The position numbers and the translations under genes are program-made. The notes under the pieces are model-generated. The model did not search any database and was not told the origin of the DNA. It worked only from the letters and a program-made list of their open reading frames with translations. From the NCBI GenBank assembly GCA_963930655.1, contig OZ005613.1, positions 8,068,501-8,132,500 on the forward strand: a stretch of DNA of 64,000 nucleotides, in the 5' to 3' direction. This DNA is from Myrica gale (lineage: Eukaryota > Streptophyta > Magnoliopsida > Fagales > Myricaceae). The first letter of the stretch is position 1, and each line of letters opens with the position of its first letter. Shown in pieces: positions 44,985 through 56,025 of this stretch.

Positions 44985-47700
44985 CACTACAACAAAATTG
45001 GCTTTTAGGATGGACTTTTCCTTCCCAAAAACATTTTTCGGATGGATTCCATCCGTCGCCCTTGCTCTGAACTGGATCAAATATGAATATTTTCTGGAAA
45101 CGACCACTGATGTAGAGAATAATATTCAACACAATTAGCTAATGTAGTCCTTAGACCTGAGAGAGTTATGTAGGTTTGCTTGTTGTGTGTCTATGCTTTG
45201 ACTGAGTCACAAAAATAATCTCTTTATATCAGGGGTCAATTTTGACATGTTAATGGACATGATCACAATTTGTTGAACCCCATAAATTTGAATTACAGAA
45301 TATAATGAAGTTTAATGAAAAGTGTTTTTTCATGACGATCCTACGACCAAGATTTGAGTTCTCTAAAGATCCAACACATAAGCACAATTGAGACTGAGCC
45401 GACCATTATAAATAGCTAAATATCTCATTTGAGTACAAAAAATTCATTTTAACGTGAGACTCTTTCTCTCTCAAAAACTGTGTGAGTGAATCTGAAGGAG
45501 ACATAACACTTAGGTGACTTTGATTCAACGATCTTTTCCACTACGATCTTGTGCTCCAACATGAGTAGCTGCTGTAGCTCGATGAGATTACGCTTGTCCA
45601 TGTGAAAAGTTACGTCGAGTTGTGAAACCGCTGATATGGTCAATCTGGGTACCGGTTGGCTAAAGACACCCACCCACTACCCCAGAATCCAACATGAACT
45701 GGGTCAACATCACACTCTGTGGTAGACCCTCCCTCGCTATTGACTGAGCCTCAGCTCGGATCGTTTGTAAAATTTGCAGAGGGAGGTCAATCGGCTCCAA
45801 CCTTGCCACCATCATCATTAGTTGTGTTTTGGGGCGGTGCACTCTATGTGATGTTGACGAGGGTAAATGTTATGACAGAATATTAGGTGGATCATGCACC
45901 AAAACACAAGTAGAGACTTCTACGCCACTAATGATTGTACTAAATATTGATACTCTCCATTCATCAGTTAGAAGACCTCCTTATTTGGAAAAAGAAATGC
46001 GGGCTGGACAGCAGAATAAGCCCCCGGTCGCCTTTGAATGCCTATGAAATCGGCCAGGATATAAGTGAAAATCCAGATACAAACTCATAGGATGAAGACC
46101 TCCCATTCGTCAGCATCTGTGTAAATTTCCGTTAGTGCAGCGTAAAACTCCTGGACAAGGAATACGTAAGGGAGGCTCGTCCAAGAGAGCATGCGCTCCA
46201 ATTCGTGGTAGACGAAGATCTGGTCGATAGTGCGACTCTCAAAATATAAGTCGCAAAAGTCCGTAGTGCAAATAGACCTCTCTACTACAACTTGGCGCTT
46301 AAACATACATGCCTTTCTCTCCTCCGTACTTATAGCTTCATTTGGAGAAGCCTGCGAAGAAGAAGGAGCAGCTATTTTGGAACGCCTCAGCACTTTCACC
46401 TAGTCTGCCAAAAAAAAGACTTAGAATGGACAATAACAAGTACTAACGCGAATATCATAATGTACAATGTTCCAACGTTCAACATAAGACATCGAACGGA
46501 GATAAAATAATTGTTTGAGTGGAGATAATTAAAACATAGAACGGAATGTTTGAAAACCATTGAACGAAAAGTATTCAACATCGAACACAGTATTGTTCAG
46601 AGGATAATATTTAAACGCACTGTTTTAGCCAATATTTTCGATGGATTGTTAAAGCGGTGTGCATCATATCCAACGTTCGAAGGACAGCGATAAGTGTCGT
46701 TCGAATACTGTAACACGAAACTGAAATTGCCGAGTTGACTAGGCCATTTCAGAAATCCCTAAAAATGACATTTTTAGTACCAAATCATTCTCAAACAATC
46801 ATAAACTAACTAGAAACGTTCACATTCAATAACATGCACTCATTTTTGAAGATTCATTGCATTTTCAAATCAAAATGCACCAAAACAAAATCTATGAAAA
46901 AATGGATTAAAATGTGTTAAAATGGATTATGATGGATTAAAATGCGTTAAAAAACTTACTTGTAGTGTACAGAGGCTAGGAAATACGAGTTGCACTGAGG
47001 AAACTTGGGTACCGACATTGAGAGAATCCTTTGTGAGTTTGCGAAAATGTGAGAAAATGAGAGTGTCGTCGGGAGTGTGTTACAATCGGATGAACGTTCA
47101 AATGCGTTCGAACAATTGTTTCAAAAAAATTAGAACGGGTATGATATCGATCAATTCGTATTCCCAACGTTCAATATTCGTTCGAACAATTATGTAACCA
47201 CGTTTGAACAGTAATAAGAAATAATTAATTTTTTATAACGGGACGTACATATATTGCGGTAGGTGAAAACCCTAGGTTCTAACGGACATAGTTTTTTGGG
47301 ACAAAAACCACCATCCCAAAAAGTGTGTTATTGTTTGAACTTTACTTTTTCTAGAACGAACACGGCGTATTTGGGTACCAAGATTTCCAAATTTGTTCAA
47401 AACTGTTCATTGTCATTCAAACGTTTAGGAGAAATGCGTTAGAACGTAATTCTTCGTTCGGGCGCTTGCAAAAGTATGTTCGTACAGTTCGAAAGTATAT
47501 TTTAAATATCAAACGGATCTATTTTAACCAACGAATTTAATCAAAAAAAAAAAATTGGATAAGAAATTTCGGTCTCAAAAAAAATTGTCGCAAAGAAAAT
47601 GGTTTTTGGGACAGTTTGAATTTCCGTAACAAAAACAACACTTTCACTTTCTTTTTGTGGGACGGATTATAAAATCCTTCCCCAAAGTGAAGAAAAAATT
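44985..47700 (-). mobile_element. Third CACTA element remnant
   Basis: The terminus CACTACAACAAAATTGG at 44985 matches the (complemented) terminus at 16239. Subterminal motifs differ from copy 1: CCCAAAAAGTG, GGGACAAAAA and CGTTCGAAC, most like those at 16075-16230. A minus-strand Transposase_32-like pseudogene lies inside. The far terminus near 47700 is not recognisable. Confidence 0.6.
45500..46399 (-). pseudogene. CACTA accessory gene, Transposase_32-like (copy 3)
   Basis: The minus-strand frame 46399-46085 reads RQVVVERSICTTDFCDLYFE, SRTIDQIFVYHELERML and FLVQEFYAALTEI. This parallels VKRDIKLADFNDLTFEGRT and VQVFY of the first copy. A later frame (45842-45660) reads LEPIDLPLQILQTIRAEAQS and LPQSVMLTQFML, parallel to GLPVDIASYIYQSIRAEA and ILLTQFL. 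A final frame (45673-45449) is Leu/Glu-rich (ELQQLLMLEHKIVVEKIVE) and may be the coiled-coil tail. A gap and frameshifts separate the parts. It is the copy with the best-kept N-terminal half. Confidence 0.68.
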
Positions 47701-48689
47701 ATTGGGAGGCGATATAAAAATGATTTACGCATATGATTGAAGAAAAAAAACTGTTAACACGTGTTACGAACAAGTTCTCCGGAAGGAATCAACCGCAATG
47801 ACCATGTCGTTGCCAAATTATTTCAGCACATGGCCAAAAATATTGGCGCCATTTAGGGACGCCTCACCGTTGTCACAAATCGTCTCAGTAGTGACAACTA
47901 GAGCATGTCGTCGTCAATAATCATCGAATAAAAAAGACTTTGTTTTAACACAGGTTACCAGTAGTGAAGACTGAAGACAGTAGTCGCCACTCGCCACCAG
48001 AAACTTCCCGCCATCGACATTGCGACGACTTGTTCGGCGACAACTTCTGTAGTCCAATTACTGAGATTTGAGAAGTCGTCCCCCAAAGGTCTCTCCACAG
48101 TGAGAAGTCGTTTCAAAACTCACTTTTAACAACTTTTTGGACGTCGCTAAAAGTCAAATATGTTGTAAGGAAAGGATAATAGCTGATTGAACGGTCGATT
48201 CTCTCAGATGTAAAGTATCTCTAAATGTCCTTTTATCTAAAACCAAAGTGAAAAATATCTTTATATACATTATTATTTTTTTAAGTTAAATATTTTTCGG
48301 ACATTTCAAAACCTAAATGTTACACATTAATTTTGTTTTTTTAACATATCGTAGGCAAGAAACATCAAATTGGATAAATGTCAAAAATTAAAGGGTAGAC
48401 AAATTCGAGGGATAGTGCCACATGTAGTTACCCATTTACTTTACTATTCATGTTCTAAGTTTAAATCTGCTCCATCAAAACAGGGTACCAGATTGCTATC
48501 AATGGACATTAGGGCCCTCTTTAACATTTTATTACAAGTAAAATGCCACTACATTTTATTAAGCGTGGAAACAAACTTAAGAAAAACTCTTGAATTTGAA
48601 CTTCAAAAATCTAGTTTAGGCATGGACATTAAGAACATTAACAAAATGGTCATAGGTACTAAAATCGAGCTATGTATGCTCACTATTTG
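47701..48689. repeat. Decayed CACTA right end and flank
   Basis: 47760-48120 holds CGTCGTC- and GCGACGAC-rich repeats. At 48140-48170 'GTCGCTAAAAGTCAAATATG' then TTGTAAGG looks like a mutated CACTA right end (TTGTAGTG). The segment 48120-48420 is repeated, diverged, at 49310-49620. No gene. Confidence 0.5.
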
Positions 48690-49300
48690 ACCAAATCTTC
48701 ATATGTAATTTTAACATGTAAAACACTAGCATTTTGGGCAAAACAGAACAGACGCACAGCAATTAACTGCTTTAAAACCGAGTAAAGCACAAAGAAAAGC
48801 AGGTCTCAAACAAGAATATACTCTACCATCAATGCCAATCCCAAGACATTGCAAGAATCAACACAACTTACCTTGATTTTGGTCACTTGAAGTATTCAGT
48901 TTGCCCTAAAAAAATGAAGTTAGCTATATCTCTTTCTCTCTCTAACGTTAGCTCTCCTCTTCTTCCCACGGGTTGGGCTGGAGAAAACAACCCACCAGCC
49001 CATCTCTTATATTTAAAGAGGCCGATGACGATTGTTAAAGGCTTAAGGGTTAACTAGGAATCCAATCAAGGTGACTTGATGTTAGCTCCAGAAGCTAAGT
49101 GTGTGACTGGCCGGTTTGGTTTGACTTTGGTTGCACATGTCACCTGTCAAAGGTTCACCCTAGATTTCACAGAATGAGCTTGTTGAACAAGTCCAAACAT
49201 CGTCTAACAAGTCCAAGACCAAGCCCATTTCCTTTTTGGTTCAAGATCTCAACAAAAGCCGAACTAAAGGGCCCTAAGGTTTATCTTCAATTACTGAACT
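48690..49300 (-). repeat. Dispersed repeat E, copy 1
   Basis: It matches 51900-52555 in the same orientation. Shared blocks are 'GACATTGCAAGAATCAAC', an 'ACTTACCTTGATTTTGGTCA' stretch (a splice donor if read on the minus strand), a TTTAAATATAAG-like TATA site on the minus strand, and 'AAACTAAAGGGCCCTAAGGTTT'. It is probably part of an LTR with a minus-strand promoter. Confidence 0.7.
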
Positions 49301-49615
49301 TTAGCGTTGGTTTCTCAAAGTCGTCGCAAAGCTCACTTATAACAATAACGTTTTCTCCGTCGTTAAAAGGCAAATATATTGTGTGCTGATTGCACTGTAG
49401 ATTGCCGCAGATCTAACTAAAATAAATGCTCTCAGACCTAAAATATCTAAATCTCCTTTATCTAAAACTAAAGCTGTGAAAAATATTTATATACGTTATT
49501 ATTTTTTCAAGTTAAAATTATTTTCGGACATTTCAAAACCTAAATAATACAACTTAATTTTTTTTTAACATATTGTAGACAAGAAATATCAAATTCAACA
49601 TTGAACATTTAAAGG
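49301..49615. repeat. Second copy of the decayed CACTA right end
   Basis: It parallels 48120-48420: 'GTCGTTAAAAGGCAAATATA' then TTGTGTG, followed by the same flank including 'TTTTCGGACATTTCAAAACC' and 'AACATATTGTAGACAAGAAA'. Confidence 0.65.
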
Positions 49616-50640
49616 TGTAAAACCAGTTTAGGTCTTGACAACACCTACAGGGTGAATAGGTGTTATTTATCATAATTAAAAATACTATAACAATTTTAAA
49701 ACATTCTCTAATTCAATCTAGATATGCATAATGACCAGTTTAATAAAAAAATAAAAATAAAAAGAATATGAATGCAAAAATTCAACCACACAAAGAGCTA
49801 AAAGTTTGTTGATGAAATAAAAAACCTTTAAAGTAACCTTCAAAGGAAAAACCACTCCCTCCTATATGCGCCATCTGAAATTTACTAAGAAAAAATCCTT
49901 ACAAATGATGATTCAGGCATCGACAAAACTTGTTGCTGACTTTGGCAACTCCAATGTTATAATCTAAACAATCCAACATAGACCTGCTCCATGCGGCAAC
50001 GACCTTAGACCTTTGAGGAGCTCAAATTCATACTAACGGTGATTCAGACACTGACAAACCCTATATCTGACTCTAACAACCCCAATGTAATAATCTATGC
50101 AATAAAACCTTAGACGTTCTACCAGTGAACTCGTCACGAACAATCTTGTTCTTCAACACAAAAACTCCAGCAACCAAACTCTTTTGGCACTGTGAAGACT
50201 TCTCTAGAGAAGGTTGGATTTAATGGTGATTTTGAGGAGGGAGAAGAATTTATAACTCATCCATTACCTTCACTCGAGCAAGGGGGAGAGCGCAAACAAT
50301 TTGTAACTCACCCCAATCTTTCGCTCGAGCCAAACTCCAAGCTTCAAGGGAGCGGGACTAATCTATGACATGTCTCAAGTGTCGCTCGAGAATACTTTGT
50401 GACTTGTATCTATGTCGAGCAAGAAGACACTGAAATTTTTCACAGGGTTCGATCATTTGTGGATCCGGCCACTTGATCAGCACATCTCGTTCTTCACCAA
50501 AATCTTTGAAACTTTTTTAATTTCTTGAACTCTTTGTCCAAACATAAAAATAGCAAAATACAAACCCCCATTGTAAAAAAACATGTTTCTTGTAACCTCA
50601 CGAGTCAATCCATAGCAACAGACTACCTAGGAGATAACTC
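49616..50640 (-). mobile_element. Sirevirus-like LTR of a third family (D1)
   Basis: The plus strand starts TGTAAAACCAGTTTAGGTC and runs through a 'ACACCTACAGGGTGAATAGG' box, the counterpart of the CACCC..CTTGGG box of other LTRs. GCTCGAGC palindromes lie at 50270-50410. A related copy starts at 55651. The 5' end of the LTR on the minus strand is not certain and no clear target duplication was found. Confidence 0.55.
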
Positions 50641-50648
50641 AGTTACAA

Positions 50649-50844
50649 GGGATGTTTGAGCCCCAAATAATTGGGGCCAAATATTTGAGTTGAATACTAA
50701 AAATTCATCATATAATTTTTTATTATTATAATATTTATAAAAAATCTTCTCTCTCTTCACTTTTTCACCAACTCCCATAACATATCTTTACTTTATAATA
50801 TTTCACAAACTCCAATACCCAAAATTTCCACACTCAAACATCCC
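50649..50844. mobile_element. 196-bp MITE with GGGATGTTTGAG termini
   Basis: Perfect 12-bp inverted repeats GGGATGTTTGAG and CTCAAACATCCC bound AT-rich DNA with no ORF. The internal 'TCACTTTTTCACCAACTCCCAT' style resembles the MITE at 21748-21954. A target duplication is not clear (CAA against AAA). Confidence 0.75.
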
Positions 50845-51000
50845 AAATATTGTAACCTCACACTGTGTCACCCTACATTTCATGTCTAGCTGCAGGGATG
50901 TGCTCGACATAAAGCTTGCAGGTTGTGTAGGAATAGGGAGATGGACCGAGTAACTATTTAGCATGGAAACAACTGAAGCCATCTTTGGTCTCTCATCTAC

Positions 51001-51260
51001 ACATTACAAAAAAAATAGGGTTTTAGCAGCGGTCGCCGACAGCTGCTATAGTCCAAAAAAATGTTGCTATAGATCAAAATCGTTGCGGTTTTCTCGACTG
51101 CTGGTGAAAATCTTGACCTATAGCGACGGTCACTTAGCGCGGTCACGACCACCTCTAAAGATCCGAAACATTTTTTTAAAAATTTTTAGTAGTGTTTCCC
51201 TAAATGCTGCTAAAGACCTTAGCCGCATTTTTGAAAACACCGTTATAGACCCAGCATTTT
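51001..51260. repeat. Possible CACTA-like left end with CpG motifs
   Basis: 'CATTACAAAAAAAATAGGG' followed by GCGGTCGC/GCTGCTATAG motifs resembles a mutated CACTA left terminus and subterminal array. No partner end was found. Confidence 0.35.
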
Positions 51261-51899
51261 TTTAAGAGAAAAACATTGCAATAGCTATATTTATAAAAAC
51301 ACCTGCATTTTTAATTTTTAAATCAAATTTATTTTAATAACCATAATTCATCATTCATCATTAATAGCCTAGTTCAGAAAAATAATTTAAAAGAACATCA
51401 GAAAAATACTTTAAAAGAACATATTCACATCCCCTCTAGGTTGGGGTGTACCATATTGATCAGTCTTAAATAGCCTAGTTCACTTGAGGATCCTCACAAG
51501 AAATAGAAAGCGAATGTGCTCCGTTAATGACTCTAGAGTAGCCGGATATGCCAAAAATGTGTATGTGAACATTACTTCCGCATTAATTTAAGAACCTTAA
51601 TGAACATGCAAGTAAAGGCAACATCTAAACAGTAACGACGATCCCCCGGTTGCTCCAATTGCTCTCTCTGATGTTATTACTTGTTGTCTAAAGAGGCCGA
51701 AATAGAAGGGGAAGAACAAAATATAGCACACGAATAGCAGTTGGTGCCGTTAAAGGAGATATATAGTTATTTTGGATGGATGAAATAGAACAGGTTACAC
51801 GCTCACCCCTGTAGTCCTTAATATTTTTTCAGAATTGAGACTTTGATTCTCATCTATATTTACAAATTCAAATCCCCCAAATATCAAATAATGGAACAA
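51261..51899. other. Unassigned AT-rich DNA
   Basis: A short duplication ('ATAGCCTAGTTCA' at about 51366 and 51469) is the only structure seen. No gene. Confidence 0.4.
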
Positions 51900-52747
51900 T
51901 ACGTGCTTATCCAGCCATGCACGTGAACTTCAAAGCATAGCATTAAACTCTACACCATCAATGCCATCCCGAAGACATTGCAAGAATCAACTGCACCTTA
52001 CCTTGGTTTTGGTCACTTGATGTTTTCCGTTTCCCCTAAAAGATGAATGAAGCTAGCAAAATATTTTGAGAGTTAGAAAAAGGAATGAGATGGTCAAACA
52101 AAGAGGTACCAAACTCCCTCCTCTTTCTTCCCCTTCTCTTCTCCTTCTTCTCCTCCTCTGTCCTACCGTAAGTTTCCTCTCCCTCTAAACCTCCAGTCCA
52201 TCTCTTCTATTTAAAGAGCAAAATGATCATGGTTAAAGGGTTAGTGGTTAAGGGTACAAACTAAGAATCCAATCAAGGTGAGTTGCTGTAAGCTCGAGAA
52301 GCTTAGTGTGTGAGTGCCGGTTTAGACTGGCTTTGACAGCACATGCCATGTGCAAAGGTTCAACATAGATTTCACAGAATGAGCTCTCTCCCAAGGACCA
52401 AATTGTCCCACCATGGCCGACTACACTAATGGCTTTCTGGGCTTGATGAACAAGTCCAAGCCTCACCCACAATTCCAAGACCTAGCCGATTTCACTCTTG
52501 GTTCAAGGTCCAAACAAAAGCCAAACTAAAGGGCCCTAAGGTTTCTTTTCAAACACCCGCCCATCTAAAACACAACTTTCTCACCCTCTTGCGGAAAAAC
52601 CGAACATAGGAAAATAATAGAAAGCATTTTTAAATGACTCGTATAGGCTAGCAAGATAAATGGTCATTAAAACAGTGAGCGACAAGGAATTCTTATAAGC
52701 ACAAGATTGAATTTTTCATAAACAACACTCCATAGGTAATATAAACG
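51900..52747 (-). repeat. Dispersed repeat E, copy 2
   Basis: It matches 48690-49300 from 'ACCATCAATGCC' to 'GGGCCCTAAGGTTT', with an extra ~110 bp near 52380-52480. On the minus strand it has a TATA-like site and a GGTAAGG donor. It ends at a CACTA terminus at 52748. Confidence 0.7.
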
Positions 52748-55650
52748 CACTACTAGAAATTTGACTTTTAGTCCTTAAAAGATTGTTTTAGTGACAGAAA
52801 TTGATTTCATCACATTTACCAGATCCATGACAAAAATCTCATTACATCACTAAAATGGAAGTTATTGTGACAAAAATTTCGTCAAAAAAGAATTAAAAAT
52901 TATTAAAAAATTGATTCGTGACAAAATTCTAATACCATCGTTCGATCATCCCAGGACGCGATCGATCACCACTTATTTTAATTGAAATTAATACTTACGT
53001 GATGAAATTGTTGGCTTTTGTGCACAGTCGATATTTTGATGATTTCAATTAATAGATTAAGTTTACAAATTTGATATCTTCAAAGACAAAGACATTTTCA
53101 TCAAATAGTCAAAGACAAGAAGATCGAAGATCTAGTAGATGCAAGGAGCTCAAAACTGAAGCTTCAAGACTCTATGATATAACCTTGTACCTCTTAGTTT
53201 CACTTTTGACAAGGATTTGAATCACACTTGCATATCTTTCAAAACGTGCATAAATTGTTTTACCTCTTGCTTGAAAGATCTTGAAAGATCAATATGCTTT
53301 TAAATGGTTTCAAAACTCCCAAACCTTTTGTATACTTATGGGAAGTTAGTCTTTAAAATTGAGTGTTTCAAAGTGACAAAAAACATGGTTTTAGTTGAAC
53401 CGGATCATGTGTTTAGATTGAGGAGGTCGTCTGACAGGTAAAGTGGTCGACCAATTGTTTTTGAAGACATAGCAGTTCTGATTTCTGACATTATGACCGC
53501 TGGGTAACGGTAACTTTAAGCGATCAACTGGTTAATGTAGCGGTAAGCCTGCTCGTTTTGACAGACGACTCCCAACGACTATAAACTGCTAGTTTTCATA
53601 TGTGGCTTATATAAAGACCTTTCTAATGTCAAAAATTGAGGGAGAACGACCACATATCATTTAGATAGCTTGAAAAATAAATTAAACATTTCTATTCCAT
53701 ATCTATCATATCATTTACAAAATTACACTTTCTTATTCTTGTCATTGTGTGAATCAAAGAGATATAGCTTTCCCTTTTCATAACCACTCTTTGAGTGAGT
53801 TTTGTTTCTTGTATCTACCTATCCAAAAGAGGTGTTTCCTTTAGTGCAGTTGTTCACTAAAGAAGAAGCTTAGAGATGGTATATCCCGGGCTTGGTTGGG
53901 TTGTGCGTGGTGAACACTTGTACGGTTCTCTAGCACTCGGAAGCTAGAGTGTACAGTAAATGAGCTTGAGTAGTGGTTGTAGGCTGGTTTGCCGAGCCAC
54001 CTAAAAATCTCGTGTTTGCTTCTCTATCCCTACTCTTTTTATTTAGAACTTATTTACACTTGTTGCATTTATATATCTGTATTAAACTAGTCTTTACTTT
54101 TCAAACACGACTTTGGGGGTTAAAAACGAAAAAGTTTGGAAACTCAATTCACACCCTCTTGGGTTGCCTTAATCCTAGGACTTACAAAAATGTGCGTCAT
54201 GAGGATCAAAATTTTTTTGTGACGAAATGTTTTGTCACCTTAACGATGGACTCCTTAGTTATACGATTGATTGTTAAAATAAAATAAAAAATAAAAATAA
54301 AGATCTTTGGTGATGAAAAATTGCACCAAAATAATTAGATTTTGGTAAAAAAACATTCGTCACTACAGCGATTGATACATATGAAAATATCGATCGGTCG
54401 GATAGAGACGATCCATCGACATAAATAGACGTTCGATCATGTCAACTACGTTGCATGATGGGCACATGGCGGAGAGTAAAGCGCTGAGTAAATGATTGAT
54501 CATTATAATAATGATGATCGATTGGTACAACTACAAAATGTCAGCAAAAATCCATTTCGCTTGTTTACGTAACTGACACAATTTCAAATCGTCATTTGAT
54601 TGGCAAATATGACTCGATTTATCAGTAAGTCATTGCATTCAATGAATAGAAGTTTGCCATGTGTGATCCTAGCCTTCTGATCCACCTCACAAACAATCTA
54701 ACGCCTCAACGAATGTTAACAAAAATACTCGAATGCCATTTTTGGTCAAACTACTTGAAATTTTCACAAACACACTATCAAACCCTCCTACATTTCGCTC
54801 GAAATATTCCATTTTTAGATCCAGACTGATTTCTAGTCTCCTTCAGGTCTCAAGTACGTATTTTGTTTATCTTTTCACTTTTTTCTAAATGTACATTTGT
54901 TAAATTTTTTAAAGTTGATTGAAATCTCATTTGGAACGGTAGTTTAGGTTTATTTTAGTTTTAATGGGTACTTGACATTGTTATGAGTGTTTTGGGTTTG
55001 TTTTGGAGAAATTTTAAGGACAAAATTGAGTTTTGGGTTTTCTAGTTCGGGGGCCATTGTCCTAAATACGATATATCGATTATTCTTCCCAATCGATCAA
55101 ATATCAAATTAGGCATTTTAACGTTCACGCGATCAATCCACATGATGTGTTGATCGATCGTTGGTATAATAGTGAAACGTGTCATTTTCACTAGCCGAAT
55201 GATTTTTCGCCAATTTAGACGATGGATTGACGTCGTTAAATCTTGCGTTTTAGCCTTTATAAGCAATCCATCATTGTATAACTCATCGATTGGCTATCTT
55301 TGACTATGGTTTTCGATGACATGTCGATCAATCCTGTTTTTTGTCTTTATCAATTGTCCTTGTGTCGTTGCTTTTTCCTATTTTACGCGATCGATTGACA
55401 TGATGTGTTTATTGAAGGGCAACATTGAAAATTGCAACGTTTCGTTTCACTAGCCAACAGATCCATCACTAATTGAGATGATGGACCATAGTAGTTAAAC
55501 GAGTGTCTCACTTTAAAGGGATCAATTGTCATATACCTGATCCTGAGAATACAATGGATGCATTGCAACCAGATACATGAGTATTTCAAGAAGTTCTAGA
55601 GTAAAATGGTAGCATTACTAAAGTTCCACCCTAATATTATTAAAGATAAG
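52748..55650 (+). mobile_element. CACTA element left part (copy 4)
   Basis: The terminus CACTACTAGAAATTTGAC at 52748 is followed by GTGACAAAAATTTCGTCA-type motifs, then ATCGATCG/CGATCGAT arrays on both sides of an inserted solo LTR (54190-55580). No transposase piece is recognisable, and the right terminus is absent, probably lost where LTR D2 starts. Confidence 0.6.
53009..54186 (+). mobile_element. Solo LTR, Sirevirus type
   Basis: It begins TGTTGGCTTTTGTGCAC and ends AGGACTTACA. Flanks GAAAT (53004-53008) and AAAAT (54187-54191) differ at one base. 1178 bp, no coding domain, same family as 5765-7022 and 25949-27195. It carries the GTCGACC-like cluster (53430-53540), largely decayed by C-to-T changes. 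Confidence 0.87.
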
Positions 55651-56025
55651 TGAAAAATCCGATTTAGACCCTATTTAACACCTAGAGGGGGTGACTATGT
55701 GTTTGCCCTCTAATTAAAGAACAACAACAACACGTTCTAAAATTTCACTCTAGATATGCATAATAATCAATTTAATCAAAAAATAAACAGTAGAAAATTA
55801 AATCAAGCTTCAATCACAGAAAAGATAAGGATTTGGTGACGAAGTGGAAAACCTACTTCTGGACATCGTCTAACAAAACCTAGTAGGGTTTCCCCAGTTT
55901 CCACAAGGAAAGTCCAAAAAATTAGGAGTTTTTGAAATTTGCAAAAAGTTGCTAATGTATCGGTTGAGTGAGATTCGAACGTGATGTCTACGTTTGAAAT
56001 CTTCATAGAAGCTCGAGAGTGGGTC
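55651..56025 (-). mobile_element. Sirevirus-like LTR fragment (D2)
   Basis: TGAAAAATCCGATTTAGACC and the 'ACACCTAGAGGGGGTGACTA' box match the end of LTR D1 at 49616 in the same orientation. It is interrupted at 56026 by a Gypsy-type solo LTR and probably resumes at 61943. Confidence 0.55.
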
